From JAJXWB01 sp036796555 (GTDB taxonomy: Bacteria; Pseudomonadota; Alphaproteobacteria; Rhizobiales; Beijerinckiaceae), in contig DAIRCS010000002.1 of the NCBI GenBank assembly GCA_036796555.1, positions 1 to 64,000 on the forward strand: 64,000 bases of DNA, written 5' to 3'. Below the pieces are notes generated by a model. It ran no database searches. It was not told where the DNA came from and saw nothing but the letters and a program-made list of their open reading frames with translations. Numbering within the stretch: the stretch's first letter is position 1; each line of letters opens with the position of its first letter. Shown in pieces: positions 16,786-25,110 of this stretch. The translations under genes and the position numbers were made by a program.

Positions 16786-17929
16786 GTCCACCGCGGCGAG
16801 CACGCCCGCCGAGCGCGAGATCGCGCGCGTCATGCAGATTTGCAACGCCTGCCGGTATTGCGAGGGCTTCTGCGCGGTCTTTCCCGCGATGACGCGGCGG
16901 CTGGAGTTCGGCAAGGCGGATGTGCACTACCTCGCCAATCTCTGCCACAATTGCGGCGCGTGCCTGCACGCCTGCCAATATGCGCCGCCGCACGAATTCA
17001 TGGTCAACGTGCCGCAGGCGATGGCGAAGGCGCGCGTGGAGACCTATCGCGAATTCGCCTGGCCGCGCATGTTCGGCCGGCTGTATGCGCATGCGGGGCT
17101 GACGGTCGGGCTCTCGCTGGCGGCGGGTTGCGCGCTGTTTCTGCTGCTGGCCGCATGGCTCTCCGGCGGACTCGTCCGGGCGGTTCCGGGCGGCGATTTC
17201 TACGCTGTCTTTCCGCACAATCTCCTCGTGCTCCTGTTCGGGGCGGCGTTTCTTTTCGCTCTTGTGGCGCTCGGCGTCGGCGCGCTGCGCTTTTGGCGGG
17301 ACGTGTCTCCGGCCAATGATCCCCGCGACGCGCCGCTGATCGCAAAGGCGCGCGCGCCGGCGGCGCTCGAGGCGGCCGGCGATGTCGCGACGCTGAAATA
17401 TCTCGGCGGCGGACACGGGCAGGGATGCAACGAGGAAGATGATCGCTTCACGCTTGCGCGACGGCGTTTTCATCATCTCACCTTCTACGGCTTTCTGCTC
17501 TGTTTCGCCTCGACCAGCGTCGCGACGATCTATCACTATTTTCTGGGCCTGCATGCGCCCTATGGCTGGACCAGCGCGCCGGTGGCGCTCGGCGCGCTCG
17601 GCGGAGCGGGGCTGATCGTGGGGCCGGCGGGGCTGATGTGGCTGAATTTCAGGCGCGACCCGCTGCATGGCGACGGCGGGCAACGCACATTGGATCGGGG
17701 TTTCATCGGTCTCCTGTTTCTTGTCAGCGCGACCGGTTTCGCCGTTCTCCTGCTGCGGGAGACGGCCGCGCTTCCCGTCGCGCTCGCGCTTCATCTCGGC
17801 GCGGTGATCGCCTTCTTCGTGACGGCGCCCTACAGCAAGTTCGCGCATGCGGCGTTCCGTTGCGCGGCGCTATTGAAATTCACGATTGAGAAGCGTTTGC
17901 CGAACAGGCTTTCGCTCGGCTCCGACTAG
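16769..17929 (+). CDS. tcuB: TcuB-like tricarballylate utilisation iron-sulfur/membrane protein
   Basis: 386 residues. The N-terminal part has two cysteine clusters, CNACRYCEGFC (from about residue 24) and CHNCGACLHAC (about 58), consistent with iron-sulfur centres; the rest has about six hydrophobic segments with conserved His (for example HHLTFYGFLL), matching the CitB/TcuB membrane protein that re-oxidises TcuA's FADH2 into the respiratory chain. It is the last gene of the run and ends tail-to-tail with the LysR gene, overlapping it by four bases. Confidence 0.88.
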   Translation: MPPLAESTAASTPAEREIARVMQICNACRYCEGFCAVFPAMTRRLEFGKADVHYLANLCHNCGACLHACQYAPPHEFMVNVPQAMAKARVETYREFAWPRMFGRLYAHAGLTVGLSLAAGCALFLLLAAWLSGGLVRAVPGGDFYAVFPHNLLVLLFGAAFLFALVALGVGALRFWRDVSPANDPRDAPLIAKARAPAALEAAGDVATLKYLGGGHGQGCNEEDDRFTLARRRFHHLTFYGFLLCFASTSVATIYHYFLGLHAPYGWTSAPVALGALGGAGLIVGPAGLMWLNFRRDPLHGDGGQRTLDRGFIGLLFLVSATGFAVLLLRETAALPVALALHLGAVIAFFVTAPYSKFAHAAFRCAALLKFTIEKRLPNRLSLGSD

Positions 17930-18831
17930 AGCGTCGGCGTCAGGCGGCGTATCACGCTCCTGACGATCGGGACGAAGGCCGAGACGGCGGGTGAGATCGA
18001 GCGGCCGCTGGCGTGGATCATCTCGATGTCGCGTCCGATTTCCGGATCGCCGAGAGGCCGCGCCACGACCTCGCGAAATTTGGCCTCCGAATAGGCGTAG
18101 GTCGGCAACACCGCGACGCCGAGCCCGGCTTTGACGAGTGAAAGCGCCGTGACGATCTGATGGACCTCGTAGGCGGGCGTCAGGGCGATCTGCGCGGTTT
18201 CGAATCCGATCTCCACGAGGCGGCGGATCGCGCTCGTCGGCGACAGGGTGACGAGCGGTCGCCGGTGAAGATCGCTCCACCGCACGGACGCCGCCTCCGC
18301 GAAAGGACTGTCGGCGCGACAGAAAAGGAGCAGGCGGTCGCGCATGAGCGCAATCTGCTGAATGCCGCTCTCGCCCGCGGGGAATGTGCCGATCCCGCAA
18401 TCCGCGCCGCCCGAACGGACCGTATCGACGATGCTTGTGGTCGGCGCATCGACCACGACGATCTGAACGTCAGGGTATTGCGACGAGAATTCGACGATCG
18501 CCTGAGGCAGGACTGCGGCCGCGAGCAGCGGCGGCGCCGCGACCACCACGCGCCCCCGCTTGCGCCCGGCGAGATCGCGGGCGTTGCGCACCGCGAATTC
18601 GAGATCGCTGACGATCTTGACCGCCGCATCGCGAAACTCGCGGCCGGCCGTCGTGAGTTCGACGCGTCGCGTCGTGCGGTCGAACAGGCGCAGGCCGAGA
18701 GAGGATTCGAGCTCCCGGACCGCCTGCGAAAGAGCCGGCTGGGCGACCTTGAGCTGTTCGGCGGCGCGCGTGAAGCTTCCGGCGTCGGCGACCGCCAGGA
18801 AGGCCGTGACCTGCCGTAGACTGACGCTCAT
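17926..18831 (-). CDS. LysR-family transcriptional regulator
   Basis: 301-residue LysR regulator: helix-turn-helix at residues 2-60 (LRQVTAFLAVADAGSFTRAAEQL, then AQPALSQAVRELESSLG) and an effector domain. It lies between the two catabolic runs, convergent with tcuB and divergent from the DapA-like gene, with 148 bases of notably AT-rich DNA in between. Position suggests it controls the 18980-27563 run, possibly also tcuAB (TcuR is also a LysR protein); neither is shown by the sequence itself. Confidence 0.9.
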   Translation of the reverse strand: MSVSLRQVTAFLAVADAGSFTRAAEQLKVAQPALSQAVRELESSLGLRLFDRTTRRVELTTAGREFRDAAVKIVSDLEFAVRNARDLAGRKRGRVVVAAPPLLAAAVLPQAIVEFSSQYPDVQIVVVDAPTTSIVDTVRSGGADCGIGTFPAGESGIQQIALMRDRLLLFCRADSPFAEAASVRWSDLHRRPLVTLSPTSAIRRLVEIGFETAQIALTPAYEVHQIVTALSLVKAGLGVAVLPTYAYSEAKFREVVARPLGDPEIGRDIEMIHASGRSISPAVSAFVPIVRSVIRRLTPTL

Positions 18832-18979
18832 CTTCTCCCTCGCCGCCAGGCTCGTAAGATAAGTCTATAGAGTGGGAAATTTGATAACATAATTTTATAA
18901 ATTAATAATGCGCCGCCGCCTTTTTCCCCGCGCCGCCGCCGGGCACATTTTGGGACGTCAGGGATCGGGGAGGCAGCGC
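18832..18979. promoter_or_regulatory. Divergent control region between LysR gene and DapA-like operon
   Basis: The stretch 18855-18910 is strikingly AT-rich against a GC-rich background and contains the near-palindrome AATTTTATAAATT (18891-18903; 5-base arms, 3-base centre) close to TTGATAACATAAT. This is where promoters for both divergent genes and a LysR site would be expected. No exact operator can be assigned by eye. Confidence 0.45.
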
Positions 18980-19933
18980 GTGAACTACGGCAAGGCGGAC
19001 GCCAAGGCCCATGCCCGCAGGACCATGAAGGGTATCTGGGCGGCGGCGCTGACGCCGTTCGCCGCGAACGGCGCGATCGACGCGGACGGCTTCCAGTCCA
19101 ACATCCGACACTGGCTCGACGATCTGGGGATCGATGGCCTGTTCATCGCCGGCAAGCAGGGCGAGTTCTTCTCCATGTCGGTCGAGGAGCGCAAGCGCGT
19201 CTTCGACCTGGCGGTAGAGGCGTCGAAGGGGCGGGGGCAGACGATCATGTCCTGCTCCGACCAGAACATGGATGTCGTGATCGACCTCGCGCGCCACGCC
19301 GAGAAATGCGGCGCCGACTACATCGTCGTTCACGCGCCGGTGCTGCATTTCTTCAAGGCGCAGGACGAGACGCTGCTGAATTACTACAAGACCGTCTGCG
19401 GCGCCGTGGATATCGGCGTCGCGCTGTGGAGCCATCCCGATTCCGGCTATCTGATGAGCCCCGAGCTCTGCAATCGGCTGGCCGACATCGAGAACGTCGT
19501 CGCGATCAAATATTCGACGCCGCGGCCGATGTACGCCGAGCTCACGCGGCTCGCCTCGGATCGCATTCTCGTTTCGACCGCCTCGGAAGAGGAGTGGCTC
19601 GACAACATTCTCGAACTCGGCTGGCGGCTCTATCTCTGCTCGTCGCCGCCCTATCTGATGCAGAGCGCGACTGACCGGCGGATGCGCGAATACACCGACC
19701 TCGCCTTCGCCGGCAGGGCGGAGGAGGCACGGCGCGTGCGGGATTCGCTGGATCCGGTGCGCCATGCGCTGAAGTCGACGCGCCCGCCGGAAAAGCCGCA
19801 TGCGCATCAAAAATACTGGCAGGAGCTGCTCGGGCAGGTCGGCGGCGGCGTGCGCGCGCCGCTGCTGGAACTGACCGAAGCCGAGAAGGCCGCCACCCGG
19901 GCCGCGTTCGAGGCCTGCGGGTTGAAAGTCTAG
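18980..19933 (+). CDS. Dihydrodipicolinate synthase (DapA)-family aldolase/lyase
   Basis: 317 residues, class I aldolase TIM barrel of the DapA/N-acetylneuraminate lyase family. Visible: WAAALTPFAANGAID (N-terminal substrate loop), GLFIAGKQGEFFSMSVEERKRV (the GTTGE-like motif as GKQGE), and the Schiff-base Lys in VVAIKYSTPRP (about residue 175). GTG 18980 is chosen because GGGGAGG lies about six bases upstream; starting at the downstream ATG (19028) would remove a leader that relatives in this subfamily seem to have. The family cleaves or condenses pyruvate with aldehydes; as first gene of a catabolic run it may release pyruvate from a 2-oxo acid. Confidence 0.8.
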   Translation: MNYGKADAKAHARRTMKGIWAAALTPFAANGAIDADGFQSNIRHWLDDLGIDGLFIAGKQGEFFSMSVEERKRVFDLAVEASKGRGQTIMSCSDQNMDVVIDLARHAEKCGADYIVVHAPVLHFFKAQDETLLNYYKTVCGAVDIGVALWSHPDSGYLMSPELCNRLADIENVVAIKYSTPRPMYAELTRLASDRILVSTASEEEWLDNILELGWRLYLCSSPPYLMQSATDRRMREYTDLAFAGRAEEARRVRDSLDPVRHALKSTRPPEKPHAHQKYWQELLGQVGGGVRAPLLELTEAEKAATRAAFEACGLKV

Positions 19934-19958
19934 TTTCGGGCAAAAGGGAGATCGGGCG

Positions 19959-20528
19959 ATGAGCGAGACGTCGACAGGGCTGACATACGGGCGCCTGCGC
20001 GCCTTCAACTTCCAGAAGTGGATCGCGGAGAACCAGCACCTGCTGAAGCCGCCGGTCGGCAACAAGATGGTCTGGAAGGATTCCGAGCTGATGGTCACGG
20101 TCGTCGGCGGCCCCAACGAGCGCGCCGATTTTCACGACGATCCCGTGGAGGAATTCTTCTACCAGCTCAAGGGCGACATGGTTCTCAAGGTGATCGACAA
20201 CGGCGAGCACTATGACGTGCCGATCCGCGAGGGCGACGTGTTCCTTCTGCCCGCGCACGTCCGCCATTCGCCGCAGCGGCCGCAGGAAGGGTCGGTCGGC
20301 CTGGTCATCGAGCCGGCGCGGCCGGAAGGCGCGCTCGACGCGATCGAATTCTACTGCTTCGAATGCAAGGGGCTCGTTTACCGCGCCGAACTCGATCTGG
20401 AATCGATCGTCGACGATCTGCCGCCTGTCTACAAGGCGTTCTACGAGAACGAGGAAGCGCGCAAATGCCCGCATTGCGGCGCGATCCATCCCGGCAAGAA
20501 GCCGCCGAAGGGCTGGGTCCGCCTCTGA
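19959..20528 (+). CDS. nbaC: 3-hydroxyanthranilate 3,4-dioxygenase-like cupin
   Basis: 189 residues, the length of bacterial 3-hydroxyanthranilate 3,4-dioxygenases, which open the ring to 2-amino-3-carboxymuconate semialdehyde. The Fe(II) ligands are visible as His/Glu in FHDDPVEEFFYQ (about 50-61) and His in AHVRHSPQRP (about 95). The C-terminal rubredoxin-like CxxC pairs of the bacterial enzyme are CFECKG and CPHCGA. AAAGGGAGAT precedes the ATG. None of the usual downstream genes (decarboxylase, 2-aminomuconate deaminase) is present, so it may act on another aminophenol or catechol-like substrate, or its product may cyclise to quinolinate. Confidence 0.85.
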   Translation: MSETSTGLTYGRLRAFNFQKWIAENQHLLKPPVGNKMVWKDSELMVTVVGGPNERADFHDDPVEEFFYQLKGDMVLKVIDNGEHYDVPIREGDVFLLPAHVRHSPQRPQEGSVGLVIEPARPEGALDAIEFYCFECKGLVYRAELDLESIVDDLPPVYKAFYENEEARKCPHCGAIHPGKKPPKGWVRL

Positions 20529-20535
20529 CAGTTTT

Positions 20536-20560
20536 CGCGGCGCGACGTTTTCGCGCCGCG
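20536..20560 (+). terminator. Strong hairpin between dioxygenase-like and aspartate-dehydrogenase-like genes
   Basis: Ten-base perfect stem CGCGGCGCGA / TCGCGCCGCG with a 5-base loop, followed by TTTCTC. It lies eight bases after the stop codon and 26 bases before the next GTG start. The poly-T tract is short, so it could be a weak intra-operon terminator or an mRNA-stabilising hairpin. Confidence 0.5.
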
Positions 20561-20586
20561 TTTCTCGCCGCAACTCCAGGACGGCC

Positions 20587-21438
20587 GTGAACGCGCTTCC
20601 CGTTTCAGACAGGACCGACGCCAAAGCCGTCGCACGGCCCGCCCTGCGCGTCGCGTTGATCGGCTGGGGCGCCATCGCTCGGCGCTTTAGCGAATTGATC
20701 CGCGCCCGCAACGGCGCGCGTGTCGAGATCGCCGCGCTTTGCCTGCGCCGGACCTCGCCGCCGGCGGATGGACCGCAAGGCGCGCGCATCGTCGCCGACC
20801 CCGCCGCGCTTTCCGCGCTCGGCGTCGATCTCGTGATCGAGGCCGCCGGCCGCGACGCGGTCGCCCAGTGGGGCGAGGCCGCGCTTGCCGCCGCGCCCGC
20901 CTTCGCTGTGTCCTCCACCAGCGCCTTCTGCGACGACGCGCTGCTCGCGCGCCTGCTGGCGGCCGCCGAGGCCAATCGCAGCCAGATCGTCGTGCCCGCG
21001 GGCGCGCTCGCGGGCGTCGACGGTCTTGCCGCGGCGTCCGTGCTCGGCCTGGCCGCCGTCGTCCATTCGATCGTGAAGCCCCCGGCCGCGTGGAAAGGCA
21101 CGGAGGCCGAGACCCTGTGCGATCTCGCCGGTCTCGAAAGCGCGACCGTGTTCTTCGAAGGCGCGGCGCGCGAGGCGGCGCGGCGCTTTCCGCAGAACGC
21201 CAATGTCGCCGTCATCAGCGCGCTCGCGGGCCTGGGTCTCGACAGGACGAAGGTGCGGCTCGTCGCCGATCCCCGCGCCGCGCGCAACGGCCACAGCATC
21301 CGCGCGGAAGGCGATTTCGGCGTCATGGAAATGACGATCCAGAACCGACCGCTCGCCGCCAATCCCAAGTCGTCGGAAATGACGGCGCTCAACCTCGTGC
21401 GCATGGTCGAGAACCGCATTCGACCGCTCGCGTGCTGA
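20587..21438 (+). CDS. L-aspartate dehydrogenase-like protein (NadX/DUF108 family)
   Basis: 283 residues with a Rossmann motif RVALIGWGAIARRF (from about residue 20) and the C-terminal aspartate dehydrogenase domain: FPQNANVAVISALAGLGLD, NGHSIRAEGDFG with the conserved His, and NPKSSEMTALNLVRM. NadX oxidises L-aspartate with NAD(P) to iminosuccinate. GTG 20587 is chosen because it is the only start between the upstream hairpin and the Rossmann motif. Association with an aldehyde dehydrogenase and (in the wider locus) a thiamine-diphosphate enzyme and SDR recalls the Pseudomonas aeruginosa PA3504-PA3507 neighbourhood, as I remember it. Here it may deaminate or reductively aminate a pathway intermediate rather than make NAD. 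Confidence 0.8.
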   Translation: MNALPVSDRTDAKAVARPALRVALIGWGAIARRFSELIRARNGARVEIAALCLRRTSPPADGPQGARIVADPAALSALGVDLVIEAAGRDAVAQWGEAALAAAPAFAVSSTSAFCDDALLARLLAAAEANRSQIVVPAGALAGVDGLAAASVLGLAAVVHSIVKPPAAWKGTEAETLCDLAGLESATVFFEGAAREAARRFPQNANVAVISALAGLGLDRTKVRLVADPRAARNGHSIRAEGDFGVMEMTIQNRPLAANPKSSEMTALNLVRMVENRIRPLAC

Positions 21439-21463
21439 CATCAAGATACGGAGCCTCTTCGAT

Positions 21464-22900
21464 ATGCCAGCCTACCCGGAGATTTCGCTCTACATCGGCG
21501 GCAGATGGCGCAACGCGAAAGACACGCTGCCCGTCCTCAATCCCGCCGACGAGAGCGTGATCGGGCGCGTCCCCGTCGCGACTGCCGCCGACCTCGACGA
21601 TGCGCTGGCCGCAGCCGCCGAAGGGTTTCGCGTCTGGAGCCGCACGGCGCCGGCGAAGCGGGCCGAGGTGATGCTGAGGGCCGCGCAACTGATGCGCGCG
21701 CGCATCGAGGACATCGCCTATGCGATCACGCTCGAACACGGCAAGCCATTGCCGGCGGCGCGCGCGGAAGTGATCCGCGGCTGCGAATTCTTCGAATGGG
21801 ACGCCGGCGAGGCGGTGCGCATGTACGGGCGCGTCATCCCGTCGGCGCCGGGCATTCGTTATGTCGTGCATCATCAGCCCATCGGCGCGGTCGCGGCCTT
21901 TTCGCCGTGGAACTTCCCGATGAGCCAGCCTGCGCGCAAGATCGCCGGCGCCATCGCGTCCGGCTGCTCGATCATCATCAAGGCGGCGGAGGAGACGCCG
22001 GGCGGCGCAATGCATATCGCGCGCGCCTTCCACGACGCCGGCCTGCCGCCGGGCGTGCTCAATCTCGTCTTCGGCGTCCCCGCCGATATTTCGAGCTACC
22101 TGATCCCGCGCGATCCCGTCCGCATGGTCGCCTTCACCGGCTCGACCGCGGTCGGCAAATGGCTGAGCGAGCGCGCCGCCCGCGCGATGAAGCCGGTGCT
22201 GATGGAGCTTGGCGGCCACGCGCCCGTCATCGTCTGCGACGATGTGGACGCGGCGCGCGCCGGCCAGGTTTCGGCCGTCCGCAAGGCGCGCAACACGGGA
22301 CAGGTCTGCACCTCGCCGACGCGCTTCTTCGTGATGGAGAAATCCTACCGGCGCTTCGCCGACGCCTTCGTCGAGCGGGCGAAGGCGATCCGCGTCGGCA
22401 ACGGCATGGAGGAGGGCGTCGAGATGGGCCCGCTTGCCAACGGCCGGCGCATCGAGGCGCTGGAAGAGATGTCGGCGGACGCGCGCGCCAAGGGCGCCAG
22501 GATACTGGCGGGCGGCGATCGACTCGCCAACCGCGGCTATTTCTTCCCCGTCACCGTTTTGGCGGAAGCCTCGGATGACGTGATGGCGATGAAGGTCGAG
22601 CCCTTCGGCCCGCTCGCCATCATCAATCCCGTGCGCTCGCTCGACGAGGCCATCGCGAAGGCCAACGCCCTGCCTTTCGGCCTCGCCGCCTACGCCTTCA
22701 CCCATTCCGCCGCCAACGCCGACCGGCTGAGCGACGAGATGGAATGCGGCAACCTGTCGATCAACACGCTCGAAGCCTCGGTGGCCGAGACGCCCTTCGG
22801 CGGCGTCAAGGAAAGCGGCTACGGGCGCGAGGGCGGCGCCGAGGGCCTGCATCATTACATGGTCGTCAAGAACGTCTCGCACAGCATGGACATCCGCTGA
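21464..22900 (+). CDS. NAD(P)-dependent aldehyde dehydrogenase, succinate-semialdehyde-dehydrogenase-like
   Basis: 478 residues, closest in appearance to the GabD branch. Motifs: FSPWNFPMSQPARK (about 145), FTGSTAVGKW (about 225), MELGGHAPVIV (catalytic Glu, about 247), NTGQVCTSPTR (catalytic Cys, about 281) and the C-terminal ETPFGGVKESGYGREGG. All catalytic residues are present, unlike the modified Glu motif of the copy at 1757. It follows the aspartate-dehydrogenase-like gene after 25 bases. Likely oxidises a semialdehyde intermediate; the real substrate is unknown. Confidence 0.9.
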   Translation: MPAYPEISLYIGGRWRNAKDTLPVLNPADESVIGRVPVATAADLDDALAAAAEGFRVWSRTAPAKRAEVMLRAAQLMRARIEDIAYAITLEHGKPLPAARAEVIRGCEFFEWDAGEAVRMYGRVIPSAPGIRYVVHHQPIGAVAAFSPWNFPMSQPARKIAGAIASGCSIIIKAAEETPGGAMHIARAFHDAGLPPGVLNLVFGVPADISSYLIPRDPVRMVAFTGSTAVGKWLSERAARAMKPVLMELGGHAPVIVCDDVDAARAGQVSAVRKARNTGQVCTSPTRFFVMEKSYRRFADAFVERAKAIRVGNGMEEGVEMGPLANGRRIEALEEMSADARAKGARILAGGDRLANRGYFFPVTVLAEASDDVMAMKVEPFGPLAIINPVRSLDEAIAKANALPFGLAAYAFTHSAANADRLSDEMECGNLSINTLEASVAETPFGGVKESGYGREGGAEGLHHYMVVKNVSHSMDIR

Positions 22901-22978
22901 CGACGTGATGGAATGCGACTTGCACGAGGTTCATCGATCCTGCCGCGTTTGGCGGCGCAATCCGGGAAGGGGAATAGC

Positions 22979-24148
22979 ATGACGTTCCGCATCGCTGCGT
23001 CCGCGAGGCTCGCCGGCCTCGCGCTTGCTCTGGCGGCCTCGAGCGCCTTTGCGCAGGCGCCCGTCAAGATCGGCATGATCACCACGCTGTCGGGCCCCGG
23101 CGGCTATCTCGGCCAGGACGTGCGCGACGGATTCAAGCTCGCGATCCAGGACGGCAAGCTCGGCGGCGTGCCGGTGGAGCTGCTCGTCGAGGACGACGGC
23201 CTGAAGCCCGGGCAGGGCAAGCAGATCGCCGAGAAATTCATGAAGACCGACGGTGTGAAGATTCTCACCGGCATCATCTTCTCCAACGTGGCCGGCGCGA
23301 CCGTGCCCGACATCGTCGACGGCGGCGCGCTCTACGTCAGCCCGAACGCCGCGCCGTCGGCTTTCGCCGGCAAGGAATGCAACAAGAATTATTTCGTCAT
23401 CGCCTGGCAGAACGATTCGCTGCACGAGAGCGCGGGGCAGATCGCCACCAATCTCGGCTACAAGAAGGCCTTCATCCTCGCGCCCAATTATCCCGCGGGC
23501 AAGGACGCGCTGACCGGCTTCAAGCGCTTCTTCAAGGGCGATATCGTCGGCGAAGTCTATACGCGCCTCGACCAGACCGATTTCGCCGCCGAACTCGCGC
23601 AGATCCGCGCGGCCAATCCTGACGTCGTCTTCCAGTTCCATCCGGGCGGCCTCGGCATCGCCTTCCTGCGCCAGTACGATCAGGCGGGCCTGCGCGGCAA
23701 GATTCCGATGGTGGTCGCCGAGCCCTCGCTCGACGGCGTGACGCTCGCCGCCGTCGGCGACGCGGCGGAGGGACTGAACGTCTCCGCGCACTGGAACTCG
23801 GATTTCGACAATCCCGCCAACAAGGCGTTCATGGCCGCCTGGACGAAGGCCTACAACCGTCCCGCGACCTATTATTCCAGCCAGGGCTACGACACGGCGC
23901 TCGCGCTCGCTTCGGCGCTCAAGGCGACGGGCGGCAAGACCGACGCGGACGCGCTGGGCGCCGCGCTGCGCAAGGCCGATTTCCAGTCGGTGCGCGGCAA
24001 GTTCAAGTTCGGCCCCAACCAGCATCCGGTGCAGGATTGGTATGCGCTCAAGGTCGAGCGCGGCGCCGACGGCAAGCTCGCGATCGTGACCAAGGGCGTC
24101 GTGATGAAGGATCACGGCGACGCCTACGCCGCGCAATGCAAGATGTGA
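22979..24148 (+). CDS. ABC transporter substrate-binding protein (Liv type), second importer
   Basis: 389 residues with a signal peptide (hydrophobic LAGLALALAASSAFAQA, cleavage after about residue 23) and mature start VKIGMITTLSGPGGYLGQD, typical of the peripla_BP_6 family. ATG 22979 follows GGGAAGGGG by six bases. In this family the same fold binds amino acids, amides and aromatic acids. It heads a complete importer set in the order binding protein, LivH, LivM, LivG, LivF, and is distinct in sequence from the binding protein at 5062. Confidence 0.92.
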   Translation: MTFRIAASARLAGLALALAASSAFAQAPVKIGMITTLSGPGGYLGQDVRDGFKLAIQDGKLGGVPVELLVEDDGLKPGQGKQIAEKFMKTDGVKILTGIIFSNVAGATVPDIVDGGALYVSPNAAPSAFAGKECNKNYFVIAWQNDSLHESAGQIATNLGYKKAFILAPNYPAGKDALTGFKRFFKGDIVGEVYTRLDQTDFAAELAQIRAANPDVVFQFHPGGLGIAFLRQYDQAGLRGKIPMVVAEPSLDGVTLAAVGDAAEGLNVSAHWNSDFDNPANKAFMAAWTKAYNRPATYYSSQGYDTALALASALKATGGKTDADALGAALRKADFQSVRGKFKFGPNQHPVQDWYALKVERGADGKLAIVTKGVVMKDHGDAYAAQCKM

Positions 24149-24195
24149 CGGGCGCGTAGGGCGATGCGCGCGGCGGCCGGCGGAAGGGCGCGATC

Positions 24196-25110
24196 ATGAC
24201 GCTCGTGTTCGAGCAATTGCTCAACGGCCTGCAGCTCGGCGTGATGCTGTTCCTGCTGGCCGCCGGGCTCACGCTCATCTTCGGCGTCATGGGCGTCATC
24301 AATCTCGCCCACGGCTCGCTCTACATGGTCGGCGCCTACGCCGCCGCGCTCACGGCCTCCAGAACGGGCTCGCCCGTTCTGGCGCTCGTGGCGGGCGTCG
24401 CCGCCGCCGCCGTCGTCGGCATGGCGATGGAGCTGACGGTGATGCGTCGTCTCTATGCGCGCGATCATCTCGATCAGGTGCTGGCGACCTTCGCCCTCAT
24501 CATGATCTTCAATCAGGCGACGACCGCGCTGTTCGGGCGCCAGCCGCTGTTCGTGTCCGTTCCGCCGCTGCTGTCGGGATCGGTGCAGATTCCGCCGGGC
24601 TTCGCCTATCCCGTGTTCCGTCTCGCGATCATCGCCGTCGGACTCCTGGTGGCGGTCGGACTTTATTTTCTCATCAACAGGACGCGCGTCGGCATGCTGG
24701 TGCGCGCGGGCTCCACGCACCGCCAGATGGTGCGCGCGCTCGGCGTCGACATCCGCCTGCTGTTCACCATCGTCTTCGGCCTCGGCGCGCTGCTGGCGGG
24801 TCTGGCCGGCGTGATGGCGGGGCCGATCCTGTCGGTGCAGGTCGGCATGGGCGAGCAGATCCTCATCCTCACTTTCGTCGTCGTCGTCATCGGCGGCGTC
24901 GGCTCGGTGCGTGGCGCGCTGTTCGGCGCGCTGACCGTCGGGCTGGTCGACACGCTGCTGCGCGCCTTCCTGCCGGGCCTGCTGCGCGGGTTCATGCAGG
25001 TCGCCGACGCCGACGCGCTGGCGGGCGGCCTGTCCTCCATGGGCGTCTATCTCCTGATGGCGCTGGTGCTTCTGGCGCGCCCCAAGGGGCTGTTCCCCGC
25101 CAATGGCTGA
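24196..25110 (+). CDS. ABC transporter permease, LivH type, second importer
   Basis: 304-residue membrane protein with the LivH signature NGLQLGVMLFLLAAGLTLIFGVMGVINLAHGS near the N terminus, GMLVRAGSTHRQMVRALGVDIR as cytoplasmic coupling loop, and the end RPKGLFPANG. Starts 47 bases after the binding protein and overlaps the next permease by eight bases. Partner of the subunits at 25103-27563. Confidence 0.92.
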   Translation: MTLVFEQLLNGLQLGVMLFLLAAGLTLIFGVMGVINLAHGSLYMVGAYAAALTASRTGSPVLALVAGVAAAAVVGMAMELTVMRRLYARDHLDQVLATFALIMIFNQATTALFGRQPLFVSVPPLLSGSVQIPPGFAYPVFRLAIIAVGLLVAVGLYFLINRTRVGMLVRAGSTHRQMVRALGVDIRLLFTIVFGLGALLAGLAGVMAGPILSVQVGMGEQILILTFVVVVIGGVGSVRGALFGALTVGLVDTLLRAFLPGLLRGFMQVADADALAGGLSSMGVYLLMALVLLARPKGLFPANG

